Source of the DNA: Acidobacteriota bacterium
GTDB lineage: Bacteria > Acidobacteriota > Terriglobia > Acidiferrales > UBA7541
Direction: 5' to 3'
Assembly: GCA_013289855.1 (NCBI GenBank)
Contig: JABCZD010000004.1
Location: 248,001 to 312,000 of the forward strand
Length of the DNA stretch: 64,000 nucleotides
Part shown: piece by piece, positions 17,062-25,818 of the stretch
Layout: each line of letters begins with the position of its first letter
Position numbering within the stretch: the first letter of the stretch is position 1
Notes under the pieces: model-generated
Told to the model about the DNA's origin: nothing
Database searches by the model: none
The model's input: only the letters and a program-made list of their open reading frames with translations
Translations under genes and position numbers: made by a program

Positions 17062-20000
17062 CTAGTTGGCGGTGAAAGCCGCATCGAGGGACACGACCTC
17101 GCCGTCGGGATTTGTGATTTGCAATTGTTGCGCGCCGGTAGAAAGGTTCGGCGTTACGACCGTGAGCGTATTGGCATCTTTAAAGGTGGTCGTCGCGGCC
17201 TTGCCCCCGATGGTCACCTTGGCGCCGCTGACGAAGCCGCTGCCGCGCAACGTGACGGTGGTGTCGCCGGCGGCTGGGCCGGACGACGGATTTAGCGTGC
17301 CGATGCCCAGCGGCACTTTGGCGAGTTGGATGATGGTGACACCGGAATTTTGCGCGCTGCCGTCCGTTGAAGTGATGGCAAAAAGGCGCGCGCCGTTTTC
17401 ATCAGTGGTCAAGAAGCTGCCGTGGAGGCCGTCGACGTCGGTCATGAATTGCTGCGGCAGAAAGATGCGCAGGCAGAGCACGCCGCTGTGGGCATCGAGG
17501 ATGTCGATGCCTCCTTTGACTCCCGGGCTGGCGGGCGCGGCGGTGAGAAACGGTTGATAAACGAGCGCGCCGCTCGGATGCAGGGTGATGCCAGGAACGG
17601 TGTTGCGCGCGGGATATTGCGCGAGCTCGGCGGCGGTCGGGACGGCGGCGAGCGAGAGGTCAGCAGCGTGCATTTCCGTGGCGTTGCTGGCCTGCACCGC
17701 AAACATCGTGCCGTCGGCGGAAGCGCCAATATCCGAGGCGCTGGAGCTGGCGCTGGAGACGGTGAATTGATTCGGCGCAGAAGCCTGCCACAGCGCCAGC
17801 GGACTGCCCGGCGACGCACCGAACGCAACAAAGACCTGGTCACCCGAAGCGTTGGCTTGCAGCAGCGGTGCGCCGGTGATGCTGGTGACCTCCGGCTGAG
17901 TAGCCGGTTGCAGCACCGGAGGACTCACCGACAAATCTAACTGCCCAAGACACGAAGAGCAAGCGCCTTGCGGTCCCTCGCCAGTCAGCCCAACAAACAC
18001 AGTCTGCGCGCTGGTGGCAGCCACGCGGGCCGGTCCAGAGTTGAGGTAACCGGGCACGCCTCCCACGGGAACAGCGGTGCCGGTACCGTCATCGGGATCG
18101 AGCAGGTACACACTTTGCGCGCCGAAATCCGCGACCACCAATTGCGACCCATCGGGCGAAAGCGACAGGCCGCGTAAACCAGCGTCTGGTGGAGGGCCAC
18201 CGGGTGGCTCCAGGGGAGCAAGGTATTGTTGCCCGGCGAGATCGAACACGTCTACGTGATCAATGTTGCTGAGATAGAGACGCTGGCGCGTTTGGTCGTA
18301 GGCGATGAATTTGTACAGGCCGGGCTTGGCGAAGAATTGCACGCTTTGCAAAAACTGAAATGCTTTTGCAGCGGTGGTCGCGCCTGACGGTGCGGAAACG
18401 GCAAGGTCCGCTTTGCCAGGCGCGCCCGCGGGAGTTTGCAGGGTGATGCATTCCAGGGAAAAAGGATAGGTGGCGTCGAAGGCCAGCACAGATGAAATGG
18501 CGATAACATTTTGCACCGACTGAACGGTGGCGTTTGTGCCGGCGATTTGCACGGCAATCTTTGTGGGATCGCTGCCGAAACCGTAGCCGTAGATTTGGAT
18601 CGTATCGCCGCCGGCGTTCGATCCAGCGTTTGGCAGGATCTGCAGGATCTGCGGGCCATAGCTGAAAGCGTCGGGAGTGACGGCCAACCAGCCGTTGCTG
18701 AAATAGGCAGAGATGTTCGCGGCGCCGAACATGGCATTTGGCGGCGCGGTAGCCTGCAATTGCGTGGCGCTGGTGACGGAAGCACTTGGAACAATTTGTG
18801 TGCCGATGTGCAGTTGCGAGAGTGCGGTGAAGTTCTGCCCAGTTAACGAAAGGGCCGTACCGCCAGCGGCCGGTCCTTCGGACGGCGCGGATGCCGGCGC
18901 GACGGCGAAGGCGGGCGCTGGCGCAGGTAGCATGGCGGGATTTGCGGCGTCGAGGAATGCCACGCCACGATTCCCTAGCGCGAAGAGCAATTGCGTAGCG
19001 TCATCGTCTTCCAGTTGCGAGGGAACGCCTTGTAGCGCCGCGTCGGGAATTTGCCCGACGAGCGCCAACGATTGCGCGTCGAAGATATTGATCACTGGCA
19101 GCACGGAAGCCGGCTGCGCAGCATAGAGCGAATTTCCATCGCGCGAAAAAACTACGCTGGTGGCATTCACGGCGACTGGGCCGGCGATGGGATTGAGCGA
19201 ACCGTCGAGAACGTAAAGTTGCGGCGAGCCGTTGGCCATGAGTATGACGGCGTAAGCGCTGCCATCGGCGTTCGTCGCGACTTGCGGAATTGTGCCGCTG
19301 CCCAATCCGCGCGGGCCAGCGGCGACGTTGCCATTCGCATCGAACAGCGCGATTTCGCCGCTGGCATCGCTGGCAGCGACCAGCACGTGCGTGCCATCTC
19401 CGGAGCGCACCATTGCGCCGAGACCGTTCTGAAAAAGCTGCGGCTCCGCGGAGGTCAAGTTCAGCGGCGCGTTCATGGCGGGATTCCAGAGCGCCAACAG
19501 CGCTTCCGGGGCGGCAGACTGGCGCATGCGCAGCAGAAAATTTCCACCGGCCAGCGTCATCACCTCTTCGGGAAGATCAAACACGGTGTTCGGTATCGGA
19601 GTGAGCGGAGGGACGGTGTAGCTGGCTATTACTTGCAGCGCGGTGGTATCGATCGCAAGAACGCGCTCGGTGTCAGAGCCGGCCCACACGGTGGTGCCAT
19701 CGGCAGAGATGTCGACGCTGGAAACGCCGGGAACCGAGATCTGAGCGGTGCGTGTTTGACTCGTGGAAGAAAACACTTCCACGCGATCCATGGTGCGGTT
19801 GGCGACGAATACTTGTTGATGCGCGGAATCGTAGACGATGTGGCGATGGTGAAATTCGCCGGCCGGATTGTCGAGCGCGGCGGTGGCGTCGGTCCTCGTG
19901 TACGCGGTGCGCGCCACTGCGGGCGCGACGGCGGCCACGATGTCGAGAGTAAGCGGCGGCGCGGAATGACTGAGCGCGCCACTGGTGCCCTGCGCTGCGA

Positions 20001-20352
20001 TTGTGATGTTGCCAGTCGCGGCATTCGCGGCAACGCCAAAAATCACCGGCGTTGGCGCGCCAGCGGCCACGCTGAAGGGACTCGCGGGATTGCTGGTGAC
20101 ACCGGCGGGCATCCCGGACAAGGTTACTTGCACCGAGCCAGTAAAACCGTTCTCCGCGGTCACCATCACATTCACCGCCAAACTGGAAGCGCCTTGCGAA
20201 ACAGAAAGCGAGTCCGGCGAAAAAGCCAGAAGGAAATCAGGCGTGGGGAGCGGCTGAACAAAACCAGCGCTGCCACCGCCGCAGCCGCAGCACGCTGTGG
20301 CAAATAGCAAGAGAACGGCTGACTGCTGGACGCGAGAGGGAGTACGTCCCAT
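17062..20352 (-). CDS. Exported beta-propeller / IPT-TIG repeat protein
   Basis: Predicted surface or periplasmic protein of 1096 residues. The N-terminus has a hydrophobic export signal with a Cys-rich lipobox-like end (LLLFATACCGC). Next is an immunoglobulin-like region (40-130). Two YVTN-like propeller blocks follow, recognised by repeats such as ISADGTTVWAGS, FSRDGNSLYAA and LSPDGSQLVVAD. IPT/TIG domains lie near 490-580, 580-670 and at the end (1010-1096), with the SSGPAAGDTTVTLRGSGF signature. Similar architectures occur in acidobacterial and planctomycete secreted proteins, presumed adhesive or carbohydrate-binding. Start ATG has GGAG seven bases upstream. Function unknown; it is the largest gene after pyruvate carboxylase in this window. 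Confidence 0.8.
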   Translation of the reverse strand: MGRTPSRVQQSAVLLLFATACCGCGGGSAGFVQPLPTPDFLLAFSPDSLSVSQGASSLAVNVMVTAENGFTGSVQVTLSGMPAGVTSNPASPFSVAAGAPTPVIFGVAANAATGNITIAAQGTSGALSHSAPPLTLDIVAAVAPAVARTAYTRTDATAALDNPAGEFHHRHIVYDSAHQQVFVANRTMDRVEVFSSTSQTRTAQISVPGVSSVDISADGTTVWAGSDTERVLAIDTTALQVIASYTVPPLTPIPNTVFDLPEEVMTLAGGNFLLRMRQSAAPEALLALWNPAMNAPLNLTSAEPQLFQNGLGAMVRSGDGTHVLVAASDASGEIALFDANGNVAAGPRGLGSGTIPQVATNADGSAYAVILMANGSPQLYVLDGSLNPIAGPVAVNATSVVFSRDGNSLYAAQPASVLPVINIFDAQSLALVGQIPDAALQGVPSQLEDDDATQLLFALGNRGVAFLDAANPAMLPAPAPAFAVAPASAPSEGPAAGGTALSLTGQNFTALSQLHIGTQIVPSASVTSATQLQATAPPNAMFGAANISAYFSNGWLAVTPDAFSYGPQILQILPNAGSNAGGDTIQIYGYGFGSDPTKIAVQIAGTNATVQSVQNVIAISSVLAFDATYPFSLECITLQTPAGAPGKADLAVSAPSGATTAAKAFQFLQSVQFFAKPGLYKFIAYDQTRQRLYLSNIDHVDVFDLAGQQYLAPLEPPGGPPPDAGLRGLSLSPDGSQLVVADFGAQSVYLLDPDDGTGTAVPVGGVPGYLNSGPARVAATSAQTVFVGLTGEGPQGACSSCLGQLDLSVSPPVLQPATQPEVTSITGAPLLQANASGDQVFVAFGASPGSPLALWQASAPNQFTVSSASSSASDIGASADGTMFAVQASNATEMHAADLSLAAVPTAAELAQYPARNTVPGITLHPSGALVYQPFLTAAPASPGVKGGIDILDAHSGVLCLRIFLPQQFMTDVDGLHGSFLTTDENGARLFAITSTDGSAQNSGVTIIQLAKVPLGIGTLNPSSGPAAGDTTVTLRGSGFVSGAKVTIGGKAATTTFKDANTLTVVTPNLSTGAQQLQITNPDGEVVSLDAAFTAN

Positions 20353-21029
20353 GCAAGCGACTCCAATTGTTCTGCGCGGACTGCGGGTCGGAGGGTATAG
20401 CGCGCACGAAGCATCTCGCTAAGTTAACCGCATGTCAAGATAATATGTCAGGTAACTAAAGAACAAAGAGTAACGTAAAATTATATGAATATGGCCGCTG
20501 CCGCCGAAATGCTGGACCGCAGAATAGCGGCAACTGGGATGATGTCGTCATCCAAACGATAGCCCACGATTCGCGAGTCGCCACCGCAGATTTCTGATTG
20601 TTGGTAACCCCTTCGAGGAAATGTGTGCCATTGCCGTGAACGGAAGCTCCGAAGACGCCGCGGCGGGTCGGAATTATGCGCTTCTGCGGGCAGAGACACC
20701 CGAAAACCATCAACTTCATCTCGTGCTCAATATTGGCGCGCTTCGGCGCTTCCTTAGGAGAAATGGAGGCAAATTCAGGGGTAGCCCGGCATTGCCTCTA
20801 ATCGAATGCAACGAATAGAGCTTCCTTAGGAAGCCTGTTATCCAAAATATGCAGCGCTTTGCGCTATTCCATCCAATCGTGATGCCTATGCCCAGCAACT
20901 CAATTGTTTTCAATCGTTAGCGGGAATGAGTGGCGGGACGGTTGGCCACTCGGATGCTCTTGTTTCCCAGACTGTTTTCCTCGTTTTGGGCCAAGCCTGT
21001 CCCGAATTGAAGTGGTGAGGGGGATTCTG
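20353..21029. other. Intergenic region between divergent genes
   Basis: 677 bases between two divergently transcribed exported-protein genes. The left part (about 20430-20490) is A+T-rich compared with the surroundings and may hold the promoter of the propeller gene. A GCTTCC-TTA-GGAAGC inverted repeat lies at 20820-20834. Short open frames exist on both strands but have no ribosome site or recognisable motif. Confidence 0.4.
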
Positions 21030-21722
21030 ATGAGAAGCCTTTCTGCAGTGGCGATCCTGATTCTGGCTGGCGCCCTGTCCCTTACGGTCCCGGCCAAGGC
21101 TGACGAGATCTCGACGAGCCTGGGCAATCCGTTTAGCTCCTTGACCAATGGGCAAACCGCGGTAACTTCTGGGGCCTATGCTGCGGCGGTCGCGGGCCAG
21201 CTCGCCCCATTCAACGCGTTCTGTGGGTCCATTTCGGGCGGCGATTGCACTAACGTAACGTGGACCTTTAACTACACCGTGCCTGCCGCTGACACCGTTA
21301 CCGGGGCGACGCTCATCCTCGGAATTCTCGATATCGAATCTTCGTATGGCACGGGAAATCCGGTGGCATCCTTCACGCTGGATGGCACCGACGATCTTAC
21401 CAGCCTGCTCAATACGGCCGCCGTAGCGACGAACTCTATTGCCGGCGAATACAACATATTGCAGATCAATATTCCGGGTACGGATTTTATGGACCTCTCC
21501 GATGGTACCGCCACCTTCGACCTGACACTTGCGGGCCCAGGACACGGTATCCTTGGCCCGACAGCTTCCCACGTCTCAGGCTTCGTTTATTCGACTTTGG
21601 ATATTACGGCCACCGCGGGCTCTACACCCCCGCCGCCCATGCCAGAGCCTGCCACGTCGGCGCTAGTGATGCTTGGCCTGGCCGCTTTGGCCACCACGGC
21701 AACGCTGCGCAAACACGCCTGA
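21030..21722 (+). CDS. PEP-CTERM sorting domain secreted protein
   Basis: Exported protein of 230 residues. The signal peptide (MRSLSAVAILILAGALSLTV) ends near PAKADE. The C-terminus has the PEP-CTERM signal: PPPPMPEPATSALVML, hydrophobic GLAALATTATL, then RKHA. The middle resembles a single beta-sandwich, rich in Thr, Gly and Asp, of unknown role. ATG at 21030 follows GAGGGGG by seven bases; in-frame codons before it, back to 20904, lie outside the conserved part. Exosortase processing is expected from the family, but the exosortase gene is elsewhere. It is the second PEP-CTERM protein in this window and not close in sequence to the first. Confidence 0.85.
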   Translation: MRSLSAVAILILAGALSLTVPAKADEISTSLGNPFSSLTNGQTAVTSGAYAAAVAGQLAPFNAFCGSISGGDCTNVTWTFNYTVPAADTVTGATLILGILDIESSYGTGNPVASFTLDGTDDLTSLLNTAAVATNSIAGEYNILQINIPGTDFMDLSDGTATFDLTLAGPGHGILGPTASHVSGFVYSTLDITATAGSTPPPPMPEPATSALVMLGLAALATTATLRKHA

Positions 21723-21790
21723 CAGCAGAGCAAGCTGGCAGCTCGCTTTAAAATGACCGAATTGACCGCAGGCGCTGGCCTTCGGGCATT

Positions 21791-22279
21791 TCACGTCCCC
21801 GGTAGCGTGTCCGGCGACCATTCCATCAGAAGATAGATTCCCTTGTCTTCGAGTATGCGGAAGCGGAGCCGTTCGTAGAGCCGCAACGCTGGATTATTCC
21901 GCTCGACGTGAATTTGCACGGTCTTGCCCGCTGCCGCCGCTTCCGAGAGCACGTCTTGCATCAGACGCCGGCCAATGCCCGCGCCGCGATATTCGGGAAG
22001 TAAAGCGATGTCGATCACGTGGATGTACGGCTCCGAACGGTCTAGGTAGAGTCGTCCGATCGGCTTATCGTCAAGCTGAACAATGAGGAATGCCGCGTCC
22101 GGATAGTATTTTCGGTAATGGTGAGTTTGCAGCGCAAACTGACTGCGCAAGAAGGTTTCCTTTTGCGCGTCGTCCCATGGCACGAGTTTCAGCTCGTCGG
22201 CTCGCGTACTGAAATAGAGTTGCAAAAGAAAAGGTTCATCGCGCGGTTGCTCGGATCGAAAACCGACGGTGCGGTCCAT
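21791..22279 (-). CDS. GNAT-family N-acetyltransferase
   Basis: Acetyl-CoA-dependent acetyltransferase of 162 residues. Motif A, LPEYRGAGIGRRLM (94-107), contains the acetyl-CoA pyrophosphate loop R-G-x-G-x-G/A. The N-terminal part (FLLQLYFSTRADELKLVPWD) and YPDAAFLIV belong to a distinct GNAT subgroup. It is the last gene of the tail-collar cluster, 92 bases after the third collar gene and on the same strand. That makes a functional link plausible, for example acetylation of a collar protein, but this is inference. No clear ribosome site precedes ATG 22279. Confidence 0.85.
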   Translation of the reverse strand: MDRTVGFRSEQPRDEPFLLQLYFSTRADELKLVPWDDAQKETFLRSQFALQTHHYRKYYPDAAFLIVQLDDKPIGRLYLDRSEPYIHVIDIALLPEYRGAGIGRRLMQDVLSEAAAAGKTVQIHVERNNPALRLYERLRFRILEDKGIYLLMEWSPDTLPGT

Positions 22280-22371
22280 AGGAAGGAGTGACGGCTGCTT
22301 AACCGGTCGCTGGGCGACCCGGAGGTGTAGCTCGAATCAACGCACACGCTCGCAAGTGCTCGGCATCGCGT

Positions 22372-22875
22372 TCAGTTCTGCGATGGAAAAATTCCCACCA
22401 GCGCAATGATATAGCTCAGCACCAGTGTTGGCGCCGTGTTGTTGTGCGGCTGTCCGCTTCCGGCCAGGGATATCGCTCCCGGCGCCATTGCCGCGCCGGC
22501 GGTGGTGCTGTACGGCAGGTTCCCGTCACCGTCAGCAGCCCACAAAAAGTTAGCGGGACTCGCCTGATTGCCGGCGTTCGTACTGCAACTCGCCGCATGA
22601 GTGTGCGACGGCAGCTCAGCGGTAAGAAGAGTATGATTCGCTTCGCCGCCGCGTTGGCCTAGAGTGAATCCACTCCCCATGTGGATGGGGACGCTACCCT
22701 GCAGGTTCGGCAGTTGGAAAGTTTGTGTCCCATTGCCACCATAGGTTGTGCCCATCAGCGAAAAAAGCGCCTGGTTCTGGTTGATGGGCAGTAGTTGGCC
22801 GTTCGCGAATGCCCATCCTTTCGGCGCAAAGCCAAACGAAACAATCTTGATCTCACTTAGAAATGGTGTAGCCAT
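22372..22875 (-). CDS. Tail-collar domain protein (MdpB-like), copy 1
   Basis: 167-residue protein of the phage tail-collar / microcystin-dependent protein type. The conserved N-terminal collar fold is FGFAPKGWAFANGQLLPINQN followed by LFSLMGTTYGGNG and the LPNLQG turn. The middle has the LPSHTHAASC histidine motif, and the end has QPHNN plus LSYIIALVG. No signal peptide is present. Although named for phage short-fibre tips, many free-living bacteria carry such genes outside prophages; no phage genes flank it. It is one of three tandem copies, 39 bases after copy 2. AAAGGGG lies about nine bases before ATG. (Sequence fragments are quoted separately and are not contiguous.). Confidence 0.85.
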   Translation of the reverse strand: MATPFLSEIKIVSFGFAPKGWAFANGQLLPINQNQALFSLMGTTYGGNGTQTFQLPNLQGSVPIHMGSGFTLGQRGGEANHTLLTAELPSHTHAASCSTNAGNQASPANFLWAADGDGNLPYSTTAGAAMAPGAISLAGSGQPHNNTAPTLVLSYIIALVGIFPSQN

Positions 22876-22914
22876 CGGTTCGACACCCCTTTCGCACGGC
22901 GCGGTCCGCGCGCT

Positions 22915-23433
22915 CTAACTTCTCGGCGGATAAACCCCTTGTAAGGCGATGATGAAATTTAAGACCAGATAGGGCTGCAGATTGTTATGGGGCTGACTGC
23001 TTCCGGCCGTCGCGATGGCGCCCGCCGCCATCGAAGCATTCGCAACGCTGCCGTACTCATCGTTACCGCCCGCATCGGTGGCCCAATAATTCCCTGGAGG
23101 GCCGTACTGATCGCCCATCCCGGAATTGCAATTCGCGGTGTGGGCGTGCGCCGGCATTTCGGTTGCGAGCAACGTCACTTCGCTTTCTCCGCCGGTCTCG
23201 CCCAAGTCAACGAGACTAAGCCCCGGACCCTGTCCTGCGTGTACGGGAGTTCTGCCCTGCATATTTGGAAGCGCAAAATTGCTCGTCCCGTTACCTCCGT
23301 AGGTGGTGCCCAAGAGCGAGAAAAGCGCCGTGTTCTGCGAAATGGACAAGATCTGGCCATTGCAGAACGCCCACCCTATCGGAGGGAAGTTAAACGGTAC
23401 GATGCGGATCTCTCCAACAAACGGGTTAGACAT
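22915..23433 (-). CDS. Tail-collar domain protein (MdpB-like), copy 2
   Basis: 172-residue paralogue of its two neighbours. It has PPIGWAFCNGQILSISQN, LFSLLGTTYGGNG, PNMQGRTPVH, the histidine motif EMPAHAHTANC and the C-terminal QPHNN / LNFIIALQGVYPP. A three-residue insertion around GLSLVDLGETGG sets it apart from copy 1. The shared Cys in the histidine motif of all three copies (HxHxAxC) is notable. GGAGGAA lies nine bases before ATG 23433. It is 64 bases downstream of copy 3. Confidence 0.85.
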   Translation of the reverse strand: MSNPFVGEIRIVPFNFPPIGWAFCNGQILSISQNTALFSLLGTTYGGNGTSNFALPNMQGRTPVHAGQGPGLSLVDLGETGGESEVTLLATEMPAHAHTANCNSGMGDQYGPPGNYWATDAGGNDEYGSVANASMAAGAIATAGSSQPHNNLQPYLVLNFIIALQGVYPPRS

Positions 23434-23497
23434 AGTCGCTATTCCTCCACGCTAAAGCCCAAGTCCAGCAACTCAAACAAGGCGCACCACACAACAT

Positions 23498-24004
23498 CTA
23501 GCTCTGGGATGGGAAAATTCCAAACAACGCAATAATGAAATATACCGCCAGATAGGGATGCCGGTTATCGTGGGGCTGGCCGGATCCCGCAGCCGCCAAC
23601 GCAGTGCCGGCCATGGCACTGCCAGCCACTTCGTTATACGCGGCAGTGTTTCCTTGCGGGTCGGTGGACCAGTAGGCAGCTGAAGGAGACGCAACGTTAC
23701 CTACCAAAGGAGCACAAACCGCCGCGTGGCTATGCGCCGGCATCTCCGCGGCGGTGAGCGTGACGGTCTCGGTGCCCAAAGTTTCCCCAACGACCAGACC
23801 GCTACCTTGGTGTGCGGCGAAACGGCTCCGCAAATCTGGCAGCGCAAAGGTGTTCTGGCCGTCTCCGCCGTAGGTTGTACCAATCAGCTGGAACAGCGCT
23901 TCGTTCTGCGAGATGGCTATGAGCTGACCGTCGCAGAGCGCCCAGTCCGCGGGCGCAAAGTTGAAACCCGTCATGCGAATCTCACCGATATACGGAGTGG
24001 CCAT
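23498..24004 (-). CDS. Tail-collar domain protein (MdpB-like), copy 3
   Basis: 168-residue first member of the tandem triplet in transcription order. It has PADWALCDGQLIAISQN, LFQLIGTTYGGDG, the LPDLRSRF turn, EMPAHSHAAVC and QPHDN / VYFIIALFGIFPS. The three copies share the architecture but differ at many positions, so they are diverged paralogues, not a recent amplification. A strong AGGAGG precedes ATG 24004. The 54 bases from the DUF6916-like gene upstream suggest one transcript. Confidence 0.85.
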   Translation of the reverse strand: MATPYIGEIRMTGFNFAPADWALCDGQLIAISQNEALFQLIGTTYGGDGQNTFALPDLRSRFAAHQGSGLVVGETLGTETVTLTAAEMPAHSHAAVCAPLVGNVASPSAAYWSTDPQGNTAAYNEVAGSAMAGTALAAAGSGQPHDNRHPYLAVYFIIALFGIFPSQS

Positions 24005-24058
24005 CGCGTGATTCCTCCTGACAAATTCTCACTAACAGCGCGCATAACCACAGCGCAA

Positions 24059-24532
24059 TTAGCCGAAGACGGCCTCGTAGAGAAGCGTGCCATCCGGCCG
24101 GGGCTGCGAAACTTGTGAAAGGAAGAGTTGGCAGCCTTCAAAATCCCTATGAATCACGCGGTGTAAGCCGTCTCCCAAAGGCTCGGCGCCTTTGAGCTCG
24201 AAAACCAGCGAAAAGGGTTCCCGTGAACGTTTGCCGTAAATCCGCGGGTTCTGTGCCTCAACTCGGGTCACATGTTCGTGGGTTGTGACCTTGGTGAGTT
24301 TCATCGCGACGGTGCGCGAGAAGATACCTCCGCTGGCGACCGGCCTGGAGAAGACCAAGTCGCTACCTTCAAACGGCTTAAATGACTCGGCGGTGAGGTC
24401 TTGCAGATTTTGCTTGGCGCGCTTCCAGCCTGGCAGGTACTGGAACGCGCCGGCCACTCCGGCAAGGGCTGCGGTTCGCCAACTTATTTGGAGCAGGGAT
24501 CTACGCGTGACGACCATTCGGTTTTCCGCCAT
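24059..24532 (-). CDS. DUF6916-like protein with Tat-type N-terminus
   Basis: 157-residue protein. The N-terminus has a twin-arginine motif (TRRSLLQIS) followed by a hydrophobic stretch (RTAALAGVAGAF), suggesting Tat export or membrane anchoring. The rest (about 60-157) is a small beta-rich domain ending LLYEAVFG. The same ending and layout occur in the gene upstream (YEAVFS), so the two are paralogues; I recognise the family as DUF6916-like, often next to tail-collar genes. ATG 24532 has AAGGGGG five bases ahead; a TTG at 24550 is less likely. Function unknown. Confidence 0.65.
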   Translation of the reverse strand: MAENRMVVTRRSLLQISWRTAALAGVAGAFQYLPGWKRAKQNLQDLTAESFKPFEGSDLVFSRPVASGGIFSRTVAMKLTKVTTHEHVTRVEAQNPRIYGKRSREPFSLVFELKGAEPLGDGLHRVIHRDFEGCQLFLSQVSQPRPDGTLLYEAVFG

Positions 24533-24869
24533 CTTGCCCCCTTCAGCCAACTTCGTCCCTTACGGCCCAAGATTCCGAGTTACTTGATCCAAGTCGCTTG
24601 AGAACACACTACGGGAGACCCACTGGAAGGTTTACGGTTGCGGACAAAGTGCAATTCGCGGGCCAGAAGACCGCTTTTCCTTCAAGGACGGAACGGCGCG
24701 TAATTCACGTCTCAGCAATACGATACGAGACGCCATTGCGCTCCGGCGGACGATACGCGCGGGCTTCGCACCATTCTTTTGCAAACTATGGGCAATTTTC
24801 TTGGGGAAACATGCAGGTCGCGCGGCAACCCTCGGAACGGTCGAGGCATAGCCGTACCAGGAACCGGTA
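24533..24869. other. Intergenic region inside the tail-collar cluster
   Basis: 337 bases between two DUF6916-like genes on the same strand. Frames on both strands are open for up to about 125 codons but overlap the downstream gene or lack a ribosome site, and I recognise no protein. It may hold an internal promoter for the collar genes. Confidence 0.35.
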
Positions 24870-25178
24870 TCAGGAAAAGACCGCCTCGTAGCGCATGCCC
24901 ACGGCGTCCGGGCCGACCGGCACGATGAATATCTCGAGGGGACCGGCGGAACCGCCATCCGGCTTGCATTCCAGCCTATAGATGCGCTGGGGCAGAACGG
25001 GTTGGAGCGGCCCACGAAAGATCACGGCAAAGGGAGTTCGGGCTGCGCCCTTCGAGCCAGGATAGGGCAGCGTGCGGCACTCCGTGATCTGCAACTCGAG
25101 TGTCGCGCCGTTGTGGTGCAGTTCATATTTCTGGTGCAGCCACTTGAGGAAATCGTCGTGAGTTAGTTTCTCGAGCAC
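24870..25178 (-). CDS. DUF6916-like protein, short form
   Basis: 102-residue protein without a signal sequence. It begins LEKLTHDDFLKWLHQKYELH and ends GMRYEAVFS; the middle is beta-rich. It is a paralogue of the Tat-type gene downstream, matching mainly in the C-terminal half. GTG at 25178 is chosen because AGAGGA lies about nine bases upstream and the residues before it (in a frame open to 25253) are not family-like. A soluble partner to the exported paralogue is possible. Function unknown. Confidence 0.6.
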   Translation of the reverse strand: MLEKLTHDDFLKWLHQKYELHHNGATLELQITECRTLPYPGSKGAARTPFAVIFRGPLQPVLPQRIYRLECKPDGGSAGPLEIFIVPVGPDAVGMRYEAVFS

Positions 25179-25230
25179 ACTTCGCCGTCCTCTGCGGCCC
25201 AAGGATTCTAGCACGCAAGAAAACGGGGAG

Positions 25231-25803
25231 CTAGACGGAGAGTAAACGGCCAAAAAAAGATCGATAACGGCGAAGCGCCAGGCGCAGGTCTTCCGTGGAA
25301 ACGTTTTCGCCCTGAGCCCATTGGCCTTCCAGTTTGCTGCGCTCGGCGGCGAATACTTCCGCCAGGCGTTTCATGGTGCCGGCGACCAGATTGTCGGCCC
25401 GTTCCACAGCGTCGCGCGGTTCGTCGACAAAGCCTACTTGTATGGCGTCCCACTTGGCGCGCAACTCGTTCGCTTCGTTGCCGGAAAAGAGCGGACCGGC
25501 TTGTTGTTCGAGCGCCGGGGCAGCCGCAGTGCCGCGCGGGCCGGCCATAGTTACAGCGACAGTTGTGGCCGTTGCGACCGGGACATTGACTGGAAGCTCG
25601 ACAGGAACCTCGGCGCGCCGAGTAGCGTTGTCATCAACGGTCTCGATGAACGGTTCGGCGTTAAGGCCGACGGAAGCTAAGGGCTCGGTGCCAGCCAAAT
25701 CCGCCGTGGTAATTTTTCCGTCGGGCCGAAGTTCCGGTAGCCCGTGGCGCTCGGTTATATCGTCGCTCAGAATGTTTGCTTCTCGCTTCATTGGTGCATC
25801 CAT
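25231..25803 (-). CDS. Soluble FVD-P family protein paralogous to the upstream membrane protein
   Basis: 190-residue protein of unknown function. The first 95 residues are a variable, Val/Ala/Pro/Thr-rich linker (VELPVNVPVATATTVAV). The last 90 form a conserved helical domain: ELRAKWDAIQVGFVDEPRDA, ADNLVAGTMKRLAE and STEDLRLALRRYRSFF. The same order of W-x-x-IQ-x-x-FVD-x-P, AD-x-L and STED-R-A-x-x-YR occurs in the gene upstream, so the two are paralogues. The ribosome site AGAAGAGGA overlaps the upstream stop, 15 bases away, so the pair is co-transcribed. No membrane segment is seen. Confidence 0.7.
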   Translation of the reverse strand: MDAPMKREANILSDDITERHGLPELRPDGKITTADLAGTEPLASVGLNAEPFIETVDDNATRRAEVPVELPVNVPVATATTVAVTMAGPRGTAAAPALEQQAGPLFSGNEANELRAKWDAIQVGFVDEPRDAVERADNLVAGTMKRLAEVFAAERSKLEGQWAQGENVSTEDLRLALRRYRSFFGRLLSV

Positions 25804-25818
25804 TTAATTTGTCCTCTT

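Noticed and set aside
19051..20307. Long plus-strand frame opposite the propeller/IPT gene
   Set aside because: Antisense with biased composition; the minus-strand gene has clear domains and a signal peptide.
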